Of a stretch of DNA of 64,000 bases, positions 33,595-42,863 are shown piece by piece. Below the pieces are notes generated by a model. It was not told the DNA's origin. It saw only the letters and a list, made by a program, of their open reading frames with translations, and made no database searches. The position numbers and the translations under genes were made by a program. Source of the DNA: Nitrosomonas sp. Nm132 (GTDB taxonomy: Bacteria; Pseudomonadota; Gammaproteobacteria; Burkholderiales; Nitrosomonadaceae); assembly GCF_900100485.1 (NCBI RefSeq), contig NZ_FNDH01000004.1:62001-126000 (forward strand). The letters run 5' to 3'. Each line of letters begins with the position of its first letter. The first letter of the stretch is position 1.

Positions 33595-34428
33595 TCATTT
33601 TTTCCTTTTATCCTTGATACGTTGATTCTGAGTGTCTACTTCGAATAAACCAATAGTCTTGATGAGGTCGCTGAATTTTGCGTAACCGTAATTGCGCGAA
33701 TCGAACGCCGAGAAATTCTTCACGATATGTTTTTTCACCTCGCCCATGTGAGCGAAGCCGTCTTCATCGGAAAGCGCTTCAATTGCAGAGCGGATCAATG
33801 AAACGAGCTTGGTATCCATTGCCAGTTCCTTGGAGTTTTTCTTGGTGCCGGGTATGGTTGCGGCTTCACTCGAAGATATTACAGATTTTGTGGTTTTCTT
33901 TTTCGGGCTCGTTTTTAATTTGCCGGAAGTGTCTTCCATTTGTACCAAAAGGCTGTTTTCACTGTCTATCTGCTTGTTTTGCGAGAGGATTTCGAAGTAT
34001 TTGAATTCGTTGCAGGCGGCTTGCAATGATTCTGGTGTTTTTTTCTCGCCAAAACCATAGACCAGTTTGCCGGATTCGCGGAATCGAATCGCCAATCTGG
34101 TGAAATCGCTATCGCTGGAAACGATGCAAAAACCGTCTAGGGGGGCTGTGTAGAGCAGATCCATGGCGTCAATGATCAACGCGCTATCTGTTGCATTCTT
34201 ACCCTTGGTATTGGCATATTGCTGAATGGGTTGGATGGCGTGTTTAGGCAGGATTTCCTTCCACCGGTTCAGCTGATTTTGTGTCCAGTCGCCATAAATA
34301 CGTCTGACACTCGCATCTCCGAATTTTGATATTTCCTCGAACAATTCATCAATAAAGTCAATCATCTTGAAGGTATTGTCTGCATCAATCAATACCGCCA
34401 GTCTCGGATTGTTGCTGTCGGCACTCAT
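33595..34428 (-). CDS. NYN-domain nuclease with C-terminal OST-HTH/LOTUS domain
   Basis: 277-residue LabA-like protein. The N-terminal NYN (PIN-like) domain has LAVLIDADNTFK (10-21, metal-binding Asp residues), KNATDSALIIDAMDLLY near 77-93, and CIVSSDSDFTRLAIRFRESG near 99-118 with further acidic residues. A Ser/Lys-rich linker (about 165-200) leads to a LOTUS-like domain (LVSLIRSAIEALSDEDGFAH onward to the Lys-rich end). Such proteins are predicted RNases or RNA-binding regulators. The acidic catalytic set appears intact. It overlaps the end of the RAYT relic region from the other strand. Role in RNA turnover or defence is inferred. Confidence 0.87.
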   Translation of the reverse strand: MSADSNNPRLAVLIDADNTFKMIDFIDELFEEISKFGDASVRRIYGDWTQNQLNRWKEILPKHAIQPIQQYANTKGKNATDSALIIDAMDLLYTAPLDGFCIVSSDSDFTRLAIRFRESGKLVYGFGEKKTPESLQAACNEFKYFEILSQNKQIDSENSLLVQMEDTSGKLKTSPKKKTTKSVISSSEAATIPGTKKNSKELAMDTKLVSLIRSAIEALSDEDGFAHMGEVKKHIVKNFSAFDSRNYGYAKFSDLIKTIGLFEVDTQNQRIKDKRKK

Positions 34429-34605
34429 AGGCTTGTCCGGGGATAATCAAGAACTGGGGTGAGCATATTCATGCGAGAATTCCTGAAGTTATCTGAATCT
34501 GAAAGTATACAGGACATACTGTTTCTGACTCCGTATGCGTTCTGATAGTCCAGCGTTTGGTGATGTCATAGGTTAGTTTATCTATAGCATAATCAGCACA
34601 TAATC

Positions 34606-34627
34606 AGGGCCAGGTCTAGATTTTATC
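34606..34627 (+). repeat. REP-like sequence left of the RAYT gene
   Basis: AGGGCCAGGTCTAGATTTTA, then TC: left boundary of the transposase unit. Together with 35532-35547 it brackets the gene in inverted orientation. Confidence 0.65.
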
Positions 34628-34638
34628 TAGCTTTATAG

Positions 34639-35499
34639 CTACTTTCCTGCCTTTATTTTCTTGGTGCTATTTGCCCGAACAATATTACCAACGGTTGTAA
34701 AATGCAAATTAAAAAATGTGCCTATGTCTTGATAACTATATTCTCCAGTTGTATAAGCTGCCACAATAGCCCGATCACGGTTTTTGTGAGCTTTAGCGAT
34801 TTCTGCCAACGGTTTAGCAGGCGAACGACGTTGCACTTGGGGTATGTTGATATCGTCGAATTTTCCTTTGATCTTTTCCTGCATCCGCTTAATAAAATTA
34901 TCATCGCCAAGAAAAACCTGCTGATTTAAATGCTTCCAGATGGATTCCTGACCAATCCCCTGGACAATAAACTGGATATAGTGTTGCACGGCTTTTTCCC
35001 GCTGTGCAGCAAACTGCGCAAGCAAACGGTCTTTTGCCAACCAAGGTGGTGTCACAGCCTCTTCTATCATGGCGTTATAACTGCTCCATGGCCATGCGCC
35101 AGGATTGTCAACAATGCCGGCTCGCACAGGGTTAAGGACCACGTAACGGGTTAATTCCATGAGATAACTATCTAAATTAACAAGAATCGCCTTATAACGC
35201 CCCTGGAATAAATGCCCACTTCGCCTATGACGTCGGTTTGATGTTTGTGTAAACACACCATTGAGCTGCCGCATTCCCTTCGATAAATTACCATCCGGCG
35301 TTTCGATCACCAAATGATAATGATTGTCCATCAAACAGTAGGCATAACAAAGCCAGTTCGCATCGGTAATAACCTGGCCCAGTATTTCAAGAAACCGATC
35401 ACGGTCGATATCATCATCATAAATGTTCTCACGACGATTACCCCGCGCGGTAATATGATAAAGTGCGCCCGAAAATTCGATTCTGATTGGTCTAGCCAT
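34639..35499 (-). CDS. REP-associated tyrosine transposase (RAYT), intact
   Basis: 286-residue Y1 (HUH) transposase of the IS200/IS605-related RAYT type. Motifs: N-terminal RPIRIEFSGALYHITARGN, HUH motif HYH (60-62) in YCLMDNHYHLVIE, catalytic-tyrosine region HLFQGRYKAILV near 97-108, RYVVLNPVRAGIV, and a C-terminal DnaA/HTH-like region (YSYQDIGTFFNLHFTTVGNI). RAYTs nick and transfer single-stranded REP hairpins. The gene is flanked by GGTCTAGA/TATAGACC repeats in inverted orientation, and related repeats occur elsewhere in the window, so it is the probable source of their mobility. Confidence 0.88.
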   Translation of the reverse strand: MARPIRIEFSGALYHITARGNRRENIYDDDIDRDRFLEILGQVITDANWLCYAYCLMDNHYHLVIETPDGNLSKGMRQLNGVFTQTSNRRHRRSGHLFQGRYKAILVNLDSYLMELTRYVVLNPVRAGIVDNPGAWPWSSYNAMIEEAVTPPWLAKDRLLAQFAAQREKAVQHYIQFIVQGIGQESIWKHLNQQVFLGDDNFIKRMQEKIKGKFDDINIPQVQRRSPAKPLAEIAKAHKNRDRAIVAAYTTGEYSYQDIGTFFNLHFTTVGNIVRANSTKKIKAGK

Positions 35500-35531
35500 G
35501 ATAAGAATGTTAGCATATTTGTTTCATAAGA

Positions 35532-35547
35532 TATAGACCTGACCCTG
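35532..35547 (-). repeat. REP-like sequence right of the RAYT gene
   Basis: TATAGACCTGACCCTG, inverted relative to the copy at 34606. A similar ATATAGACCTGTCCC occurs at 36666. Confidence 0.65.
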
Positions 35548-35631
35548 TTACTCGTGAAGATTGAGATTTGCTTCCCACTCCAGTTATGTTTATACTCAGG
35601 TTTAAACATTGACAGACTGGAATAATCAATT

Positions 35632-35892
35632 ATGAACACAAAAGAGGTGATCCTGGATATCAAGCAATGGGGCAATAACCTGGGGGTGCGCCTGCCTGCT
35701 GCCATTGCACGGGAAGCCCACGTGCACGCTGATCAACGGGTTAAATTGACGGTATCCAACGGCCAGATCATCATCACGCCGGTGCGGGATGAACCGTTGA
35801 CGCTGGAACAGCGCCTGGCGCAATTCGATCCCGCCCGGCATAGCGGCGAAGCCATGCAAGCTACGCAGCAATTGGGTGCAGAAAAGTGGTAG
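35632..35892 (+). CDS. mazE: MazE-like antitoxin (AbrB/SpoVT fold)
   Basis: 86-residue swapped-hairpin AbrB-type antitoxin: DIKQWGNNLGVRLPAAIARE is the classic MazE/PemI DNA-binding segment, followed by ADQRVKLTVSNGQIIITPV and an acidic toxin-binding tail. It stands 6 bp ahead of the MazF gene on the same strand, forming a canonical toxin-antitoxin operon with autoregulation by the complex. Confidence 0.88.
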   Translation: MNTKEVILDIKQWGNNLGVRLPAAIAREAHVHADQRVKLTVSNGQIIITPVRDEPLTLEQRLAQFDPARHSGEAMQATQQLGAEKW

Positions 35893-35898
35893 CCGCTC

Positions 35899-36282
35899 AT
35901 GGTTAGGATGGGGAGTGCCGCTGACTGGGTACCTGATCGCCAGCACATCATCTGGATAGATTGCAACCCACAAGCTGGTCAGGAAATGCGTAACACCCAC
36001 CCTTTCCTGGTATTGTCCCCCCAGAATTTCAACGATAAGACTTCATTGGTGATTGGCCTGCCGATGACCACCGCTGCTTACAATGCCGACAACCCCTTTG
36101 CCGTGGCTGTGGGCAAGATTGCCAAACGAAAAACCGAGCAAACCAGCTATGTGCTGTGCCACCAACCCAAATCATTCGACTGGCGCGCGCGTGATGCCAA
36201 GCCCCACCCATTGGGAACGTTGAACGATAGTTTGTTCGTAGAGGTATGTGAACGGTTGAACCAGATCATTCAGCTCCCATAA
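35899..36282 (+). CDS. mazF: MazF-family mRNA interferase toxin
   Basis: 127-residue MazF/PemK toxin that cleaves single-stranded RNA. Features: DRQHIIWIDCNPQAGQEMRN (the loop holding the catalytic Arg is changed from the usual GREQxxxRP), HPFLVLSPQNFNDKTSLVIG, LPMTTAAYNADNPFAV, and the C-terminal VEVCERLNQII helix. It has an unusual 12-residue N-terminal extension if ATG 35899 is used; a later internal start is possible. Its stop codon runs straight into an HsdR relic. Confidence 0.87.
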   Translation: MVRMGSAADWVPDRQHIIWIDCNPQAGQEMRNTHPFLVLSPQNFNDKTSLVIGLPMTTAAYNADNPFAVAVGKIAKRKTEQTSYVLCHQPKSFDWRARDAKPHPLGTLNDSLFVEVCERLNQIIQLP

Positions 36283-36476
36283 CAGTCACTCAATCCGAGT
36301 TTGTCCTGGAACAAGGGCTCATTGCACAGCTTAAGCACATAGAATACACGTGCGTGCGCATTGAAAATGAAGCGGACATGCTTGCGCCAACCTCAAGCGC
36401 CAACTGGGAACCCACAACCATGGTATTCCTGAGCGAACAGGAATTTGAGCAGGTACTGAGCCACTTCAACTTCTAA
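36282..36476 (+). pseudogene. hsdR: Relic of HsdR N-terminus (type I restriction)
   Basis: Starting within the mazF stop codon, TVTQSEFVLEQGLIAQLKHI and IENEADMLA resemble the N-terminus of type I HsdR subunits. The next residues (NLKRQLGTHN) appear only in another frame, and FLSEQEFEQVLSHFN returns in the first. At least two frameshifts and a stop make it dead. The equivalent C-terminus of such a protein survives at 6525. Confidence 0.6.
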
Positions 36477-36688
36477 AGTTAATAGGATGAGGGACGCAAG
36501 TAGAAGTAATTTACTTTTTCTCGCTGCTTGTAACAGTATGAGTTCTTCATCATCGATAAGCCTTCCAAAAAAAAGCACAAAAAAGGGCGCACGCCCTATA
36601 GGTGACAAAACAGCACGGATCCAAACGAGGCCTATATTTTATAAAGTTTATGTTTTATGTATAGAATATAGACCTGTCCCTAGAATTC
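36477..36688. repeat. REP-like fragment before the IS630 relic
   Basis: AT-rich sequence ending with ATATAGACCTGTCCCTAG (36666-36683), a variant of the RAYT-associated repeat. The IS630 transposase relic starts right after it, so the repeat marks the truncation point. Confidence 0.5.
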
Positions 36689-37264
36689 GCGGACAAAACC
36701 GGACAGGGAAGCCAGCCAGCCCCGGTTTACACCGTCAGCGTTGACGAGAAGTCCGGCGTACAAGCGATCGGCCTGACTGCCTTAGACCTTCCGCCCGTAC
36801 CCGGCAGGGAAACATCGCTGGCGCGAGATTACGAATATGTTCGCTTTGGTGCCTTGTCCATTCTGGCGGCGCTCGATTTCCATACGGGGGAAATCATCGC
36901 CAACGTGGAGTCGAAGCACCGCAGCCGCGAGTTTATTGATCTGCTCAAGCGTTTGAACGCTCATTATCCTGCTCATGCTACTATTCGTGTGGTGCTCGAC
37001 AATCACTCGGCTCATGTTTCCAAGGAAACGATGACTTATTTGGCGAGCCGTCCGGGGCGTTTCAAATATGTCCATACACCCAAGCATGGTTCATGGCTGA
37101 ATCTTATAGAGTGTGCCTTCTCCAAGATGGCTCGTACCTTTCTTCGCCATATTCGAGTCTCGTCAAAGGAAGAACTCAAGGAGCGAATCCTCAAAGGCAT
37201 TGCGGAATTTAACGAAACACCGGTTCCATTCCGCTGGAGAAAGTTCAACTTGGGGCTTGTTTAA
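36689..37264 (+). pseudogene. IS630-family transposase, 5'-truncated
   Basis: About 190 codons of the catalytic C-terminal half: YTVSVDEKSGVQAIGLTA holds the first DDE aspartate, LDFHTGEIIANVESKHRS, the second Asp in RVVLDNHSAHVSK, and the Glu region SWLNLIECAFSKMAR; it ends normally at 37264. The N-terminal helix-turn-helix half is missing, replaced by a REP-like fragment. No start codon in a proper context, so non-functional. Confidence 0.8.
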
Positions 37265-37320
37265 TATGTAATTGTTTTAACGGAACGATCTACTAGCTGT
37301 ATCATTAGGAGCTACGTAGG

Positions 37321-38052
37321 CTACATTGCAGAGTTAAATCGAACCAATTTATCCCAGTCAATTTCTCCGTTATCCTTACAGAAGCTATTCGAAAATTCTT
37401 TGGTAAATTTATTAATTATCTGAGAATACGATTTCACAAAATCATCATTCTTTTCTCTGGCATTATGCCCAAGTGGTTCGATAATTTCTGTGAATAATTG
37501 ATTGTTGCCAGATATAAACTCCCAAAAACGTTGGCCGCAATATTTGAAATAATCACCTTTGTCTGGATTGCTATCTTTGCCGTAACAGCAGCCATTTACA
37601 GCCACGACATTCAATTTTGAATTGCTGGTTCTTAATGTTTTTTTAGCGATCTTGAAGTCCGTTACCATTTTGGCTATTTGTGAGCTATTACCCCAATTCG
37701 GCCCAGATTTGATTGTTACAATGTTTCTTGAACCGTTGTTATCAAATTCAAGATCAATGCCAGTAATGCCAGATTTACGTCCACTGTAGACTTTCTCGTT
37801 GATAAAAATGGCAAGCCCTTCCAGCCAGTCACCAAAAATGGTTTCTTCGTTTGAAGATATATGGGCGTCCACCAATCCCTTTATAATCTGTTCAGCAGTC
37901 AGCACATTTTTCGCTTTAAACAGATATGGATTTTTTCGTTTGAGAACCTGCGATAGCTTTAATCTGTCAAGACTTTGAATACGCTTTTGGTGGAAAGCCT
38001 CAATGTTTTGCTCAACGTACAGTGATACGTCTTTTAAGTTTAACTGCTTCAT
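37321..38052 (-). CDS. Type II restriction endonuclease, PmeII-like
   Basis: 243-residue protein resembling the PmeII-type restriction endonucleases: NPYLFKAKNVLTAEQIIKGL, SSNEETIFGDWLEGLAIFIN and the nuclease core GIDLEFDNNG followed by NIVTIKSGPNWGNSSQI (a D...xxK-type PD-(D/E)XK centre). It would cut unmethylated DNA at the site protected by the methyltransferase encoded just upstream. ATG 38052 is chosen because the family-like sequence (MKQLNLKDVSLYVEQNIEAF) begins there; it overlaps the methyltransferase 3' end by 41 bp. Markedly AT-rich, indicating recent transfer. Recognition sequence cannot be deduced. Confidence 0.82.
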   Translation of the reverse strand: MKQLNLKDVSLYVEQNIEAFHQKRIQSLDRLKLSQVLKRKNPYLFKAKNVLTAEQIIKGLVDAHISSNEETIFGDWLEGLAIFINEKVYSGRKSGITGIDLEFDNNGSRNIVTIKSGPNWGNSSQIAKMVTDFKIAKKTLRTSNSKLNVVAVNGCCYGKDSNPDKGDYFKYCGQRFWEFISGNNQLFTEIIEPLGHNAREKNDDFVKSYSQIINKFTKEFSNSFCKDNGEIDWDKLVRFNSAM

Positions 38053-38890
38053 AAACCGCCTTTGATTCGAATAAATATAACTCAACAGGCCTCAATTGCT
38101 TTTTTACCATTTCGCAGTACTCAGGAACGATGTCGATACCTATTGAATTTCGTCTCATTCGGTTCGCAACAATTAACGTTGTTCCCGAACCCATAAATGG
38201 ATCAAGAACCATGTCATTTTCTTTTGTAAAAAGTTTGATAAACCATTCGGGTAATTCTTCAGGGAAAGCTGCGCTGTGATTCTTATTGTTGCATTCGGTT
38301 GCTAAATGTAAAACATTTGTTGGATACGCTTTATCCCTGTAAAGCCAGTTTGAAATATTTTTACCAAATCCGCTTCCAACTTTTGAGTTATCACGGGTTT
38401 TATCGGTTTCAGAAAGGTTTTTCAACCTTGAATTTGCCCATTCGCCCATTGGAACCATTACTTCTTCCTGATACATATTAAATTTTCTATTTTTATTAAA
38501 TTGAAGAAGTCTTTCCCATGCGTCACGAAAACGGTTAGGCCATTTTCCAGGATAGCAATTTTTCTTATGCCAAATAAACTCTTCCGTCCATAACCACCCC
38601 TGTTTACGCATCTCTAAAATGAGTTCAATCACGTAAATACTGCGCTCACCTTCAACTACCTTTTCTTTGATATTTAAAACAAAAGTCCCTGTTGGCTTAA
38701 GTACCCGCAAAAGCTGTTCTGAAATAGGCAAAAACCAGTCCACGTATTTGTCATGATGAATGCCACCGTAAGTGTTTTTTCGTTGGTCTGCATAAGGAGG
38801 CGATGTAACTATAAGGTCAACAGAATTATTTGGAAGCAGTTTTAACTGTTCCTTACTGTCTCCAAGATATATATCTGTGGTTATCTCCAT
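38012..38890 (-). CDS. Site-specific DNA methyltransferase of the PmeII-like R-M system
   Basis: 292-residue beta-class amino-methyltransferase. Catalytic motif IV TSPPY (29-33) comes first, and the SAM-binding motif I DPFMGSGTTLIVANRM lies near the C-terminus, followed by GIDIVPEYCEM. The SPPY variant is typical of N4-cytosine enzymes, though some N6-adenine enzymes also have it. It protects host DNA against the downstream nuclease, with which it overlaps; the methyltransferase is transcribed first, as is safest on entry into a new host. No controller (C) protein gene was seen. Strongly AT-rich. Confidence 0.88.
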   Translation of the reverse strand: MEITTDIYLGDSKEQLKLLPNNSVDLIVTSPPYADQRKNTYGGIHHDKYVDWFLPISEQLLRVLKPTGTFVLNIKEKVVEGERSIYVIELILEMRKQGWLWTEEFIWHKKNCYPGKWPNRFRDAWERLLQFNKNRKFNMYQEEVMVPMGEWANSRLKNLSETDKTRDNSKVGSGFGKNISNWLYRDKAYPTNVLHLATECNNKNHSAAFPEELPEWFIKLFTKENDMVLDPFMGSGTTLIVANRMRRNSIGIDIVPEYCEMVKKQLRPVELYLFESKAVYEAVKLKRRITVR

Positions 38891-39258
38891 TTTATATGCT
38901 CACTTGTATCGGAAAGTTTTTATTGTCTTTCATTTTCATCATGCCACCCAACTATTAAATAGATTGCAAATTAAGATACAAAGTTTTTCAGATCAATTAA
39001 AGCTTTTATCTTGTTAATTAAGTCTATTTCTTGCCGAGTTTTCTATTCTTACCAAGATCATTAAAAAAGATCTTATATTCTGTTTTATATTCCTAAGGAT
39101 ACAGTCTTATTAATAATTATTATTGAATTGAGCTGACTTATACTATCCAAGCGAAACAGGGGACAGACCACGGTTTTATGTTTTTAGGGTCGTGTTGCCC
39201 CGGCGCGGCCCCAGAAAAACTAAAGGGTTTAACATCTCTGCTAAACCCTTGTTTTTAT
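38891..39258. other. AT-rich intergenic region left of tRNA-Arg
   Basis: About 370 bp, very AT-rich up to 39140, containing the likely promoter of the R-M operon, a REP-like boundary sequence GGGGACAGACCACGG at 39161, and the tRNA terminator. No gene seen. Confidence 0.5.
39213..39256 (-). terminator. Terminator after tRNA-Arg
   Basis: AAGGGTTTA (39223-39231) and TAAACCCTT (39242-39250) form a 9-bp stem just downstream of the tRNA 3' end; on the minus strand it is followed by TAGTTTTT. Confidence 0.75.
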
Positions 39259-39334
39259 TGGCGCCCTAGAGACGAATCGAACGTCCGACCTACCCCTTAG
39301 GAGGGGGTCGCTCTATCCACTGAGCTACCAGGGC
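39259..39334 (-). tRNA. tRNA-Arg (anticodon CCT)
   Basis: 76 nt on the minus strand, with encoded CCA. Acceptor GCCCTGG pairs with CTAGGGC (one G-T), D-arm GCTC...GAGC, anticodon loop CTCCTAA with CCT in the middle, T-arm with GTTCGATTC. It decodes AGG. Its 3' end faces the accessory island at 29-39 kb, the usual geometry for tRNA-integrated islands. Confidence 0.93.
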
Positions 39335-39364
39335 GAAACCCGCATTTTACGCTATTATGTAGGA

Positions 39365-40599
39365 ATGGATAAACAGAAACCGCATCCTGATCAAAATACT
39401 GCAGGACAGAAAAAATTACCTCGTGCCGTGGTGGTGCTTGGTCTGGTTAGTTTTTTCAATGATTTTGCTTCCGATATCGTCGCGCCGCTTATTCCGATTT
39501 TGCTCGCGTCTGTCCTGGCGGCTGGGCCGGTGGCGTTGGGTTTGATCGAGGGGATTGCCGATGCGTTAGCCAGTTTTCTGAAACTCTGGTCGGGGCGGCA
39601 TTCTGACATCATGGGTGGGCGCCGCAAGAAACTGACATTAGCCGGCTATATGTTGTCGAACACTGCGCGTCCCCTGCTGGGGTTGGCTGTTTCCTGGCCA
39701 GCAGTGTTGTTGCTGCGCAGCATCGACCGCGTCGGTAAAGGAATACGCGGCGCACCGCGCGATGCGCTGGTGGCGGATGCCACGCCCTCACATATGCGCG
39801 GTTACGCATATGGTTTTCATCGTGCGCTGGATAATGGCGGCGCACTGGCAGGGAGTCTCACTGCCGCAGCCATACTGGCTTGGTCGGGGCTGGATCTGAC
39901 CGAAGTGATTTTATGGTCCGCAGTGCCGGGACTTGTTGCCGTCCTACTAATCGGTGTAGGTATCAAGGAAGAAAACAAGAGCAACATAACGAAAGCAGAA
40001 AACGCCTTACCTGAAGCACCGCCCCCCTTGCGATGGTCATTATTAGCTTTGCCGACACGGCGTTATCTACTGGTTCTGACGCTCTTCACCTTTGCGCGCG
40101 CCTCCGAAATGTTCATTCTGCTGCTGGGATATCAACTCGGTGTCGGTGTAGTCGAGTTGCTGCTGATCTGGTCTGCGATCAGTCTTGCCAAGGCCGTGAC
40201 CTCGACTGCCGGGGGGCAACTGGCTGATCGCTATGGGCGGGGAGGTATGATGCTGATTGGCTGGACTGCGTTTGCTGTGTCGTTCCTGTTGCTTGGTTTG
40301 GTGACCAGCAGTGGTGGATTATGGCTGGTCAGTATTTTTTACGGACTGTTTACTGGCATGAGCGAAGGGGCTGAACGTGCGCTGATCAGCGATTATGCCA
40401 GCCCCACTGAAAGGGGTACCGCCTTTGGCTGGTATCATCTGGCAGTCGGGCTGGCGGCCATTCCAGCAGGTGTGCTGTTCGGTTTCCTGTGGCAGTTTCA
40501 TAGCGCATCACTGGCATTCTTTTTTGCAGGCGGACTCGCCGCCTTGGCCGCGCTATTGCTGCGATTATGGGCTTGGCCAGCTAAAGATACGATGGCGAG

Positions 40600-40603
<4 letters not shown>
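39365..40603 (+). CDS. MFS transporter
   Basis: 412-residue inner-membrane transporter of the major facilitator superfamily with 12 predicted helices. The signature loop between helices 2 and 3 is seen as GRHSDIMGGRRKKL, and helix 4-5 contains RVGKGIRGAPRDALVADATP, a sequence common in a bacterial subfamily annotated as MFS permeases of unknown substrate. The central cytoplasmic loop is KEENKSNITKAENALPEAPP. Substrate unknown. It overlaps the convergent smr gene by 4 bp. Starts at ATG 39365, shortly after the divergently read tRNA. Confidence 0.88.
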
Positions 40604-42110
<1,507 letters not shown>

Positions 42111-42131
42111 TTAGTGTTAATAAAAAATAAT

Positions 42132-42788
42132 TTAAGATTTTTGTTCAAGAACAATAGCGTACTCGTAAATATCCAGCGCTTCTGTTGCTGACGGACCTCT
42201 TTTACGGGCGATCATCAGCAAGCGCTCGGAGGGTTTCTTGTCGTTGAGCAGCAAATCGGTTTCATTCAGTGCTTCATCAGGGAAATACATCTGGGTGGTC
42301 AATTCCACGTAACCTTTTTTGGCTATCTTGAAATGGATATGCGGTGGCCGCATCCAGGTTTCCGATGCAGGATACGCCCCTGGCATGACGGTTTTGAAAC
42401 GGAACTCACCCTGCTCATCCGTCAATACGATCGCCCATCCCTGGAAATTGGGGTCCAGGGGCGCAGAATTAGGATCGCGCGGGTGACGGTAGCGCCCCTT
42501 TGCATTCGCTTGCCAGATTTCTACAGTCGCATGCGGTACGGGCTGTCCCTGGCTATCCAGCACGCTTCCTTTGACGATGATGTGTTTGCCTTCGGCCACG
42601 CCATCACGGCCTTGCACTTGCGTCAAGTCGAAGTCTTTATCGTCCTGTGGCGTGACAGGATAAAACGGACCCTCCGTTTCAGGGGGAGTAGGCAGGAGTG
42701 CTTTAGCCAGACTTCCTTCCGCGGTAAACGCACCTGCTACACCCATCATGCTCAATTTAAGCAACTTTCTCCTGGATAGGCTTTTCAT
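42132..42788 (-). CDS. Intradiol ring-cleavage dioxygenase-like protein, Tat-exported
   Basis: 218-residue protein with a twin-arginine signal (SRRKLLKLSMMGVAGAF) and the catechol/protocatechuate dioxygenase fold: TEGPFYPVTPQDDKDFDLTQ, VLDSQGQPVPHATVEIWQAN, the Tyr/His iron-ligand region, and RPPHIHFKIAKKGY with the HxH pair. Export to the periplasm is unusual for catabolic intradiol enzymes and suggests another role, such as modification of phenolic or aromatic compounds outside the cytoplasm. ATG 42788 is preferred over 42794 because GAGGAG is then six bases away. No aromatic catabolism genes lie nearby. Confidence 0.85.
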   Translation of the reverse strand: MKSLSRRKLLKLSMMGVAGAFTAEGSLAKALLPTPPETEGPFYPVTPQDDKDFDLTQVQGRDGVAEGKHIIVKGSVLDSQGQPVPHATVEIWQANAKGRYRHPRDPNSAPLDPNFQGWAIVLTDEQGEFRFKTVMPGAYPASETWMRPPHIHFKIAKKGYVELTTQMYFPDEALNETDLLLNDKKPSERLLMIARKRGPSATEALDIYEYAIVLEQKS

Positions 42789-42863
42789 TCTCATCTCCTC
42801 ATGCCAGATTAATTACCTGCAAGCAGTTTAAATTTGTTTGACTTGAGCAGTTGAATACTGTTC

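Noticed and set aside
42333-42779. 148-codon plus-strand ORF opposite the intradiol dioxygenase
   Set aside because: Shadow of the dioxygenase gene on the minus strand.
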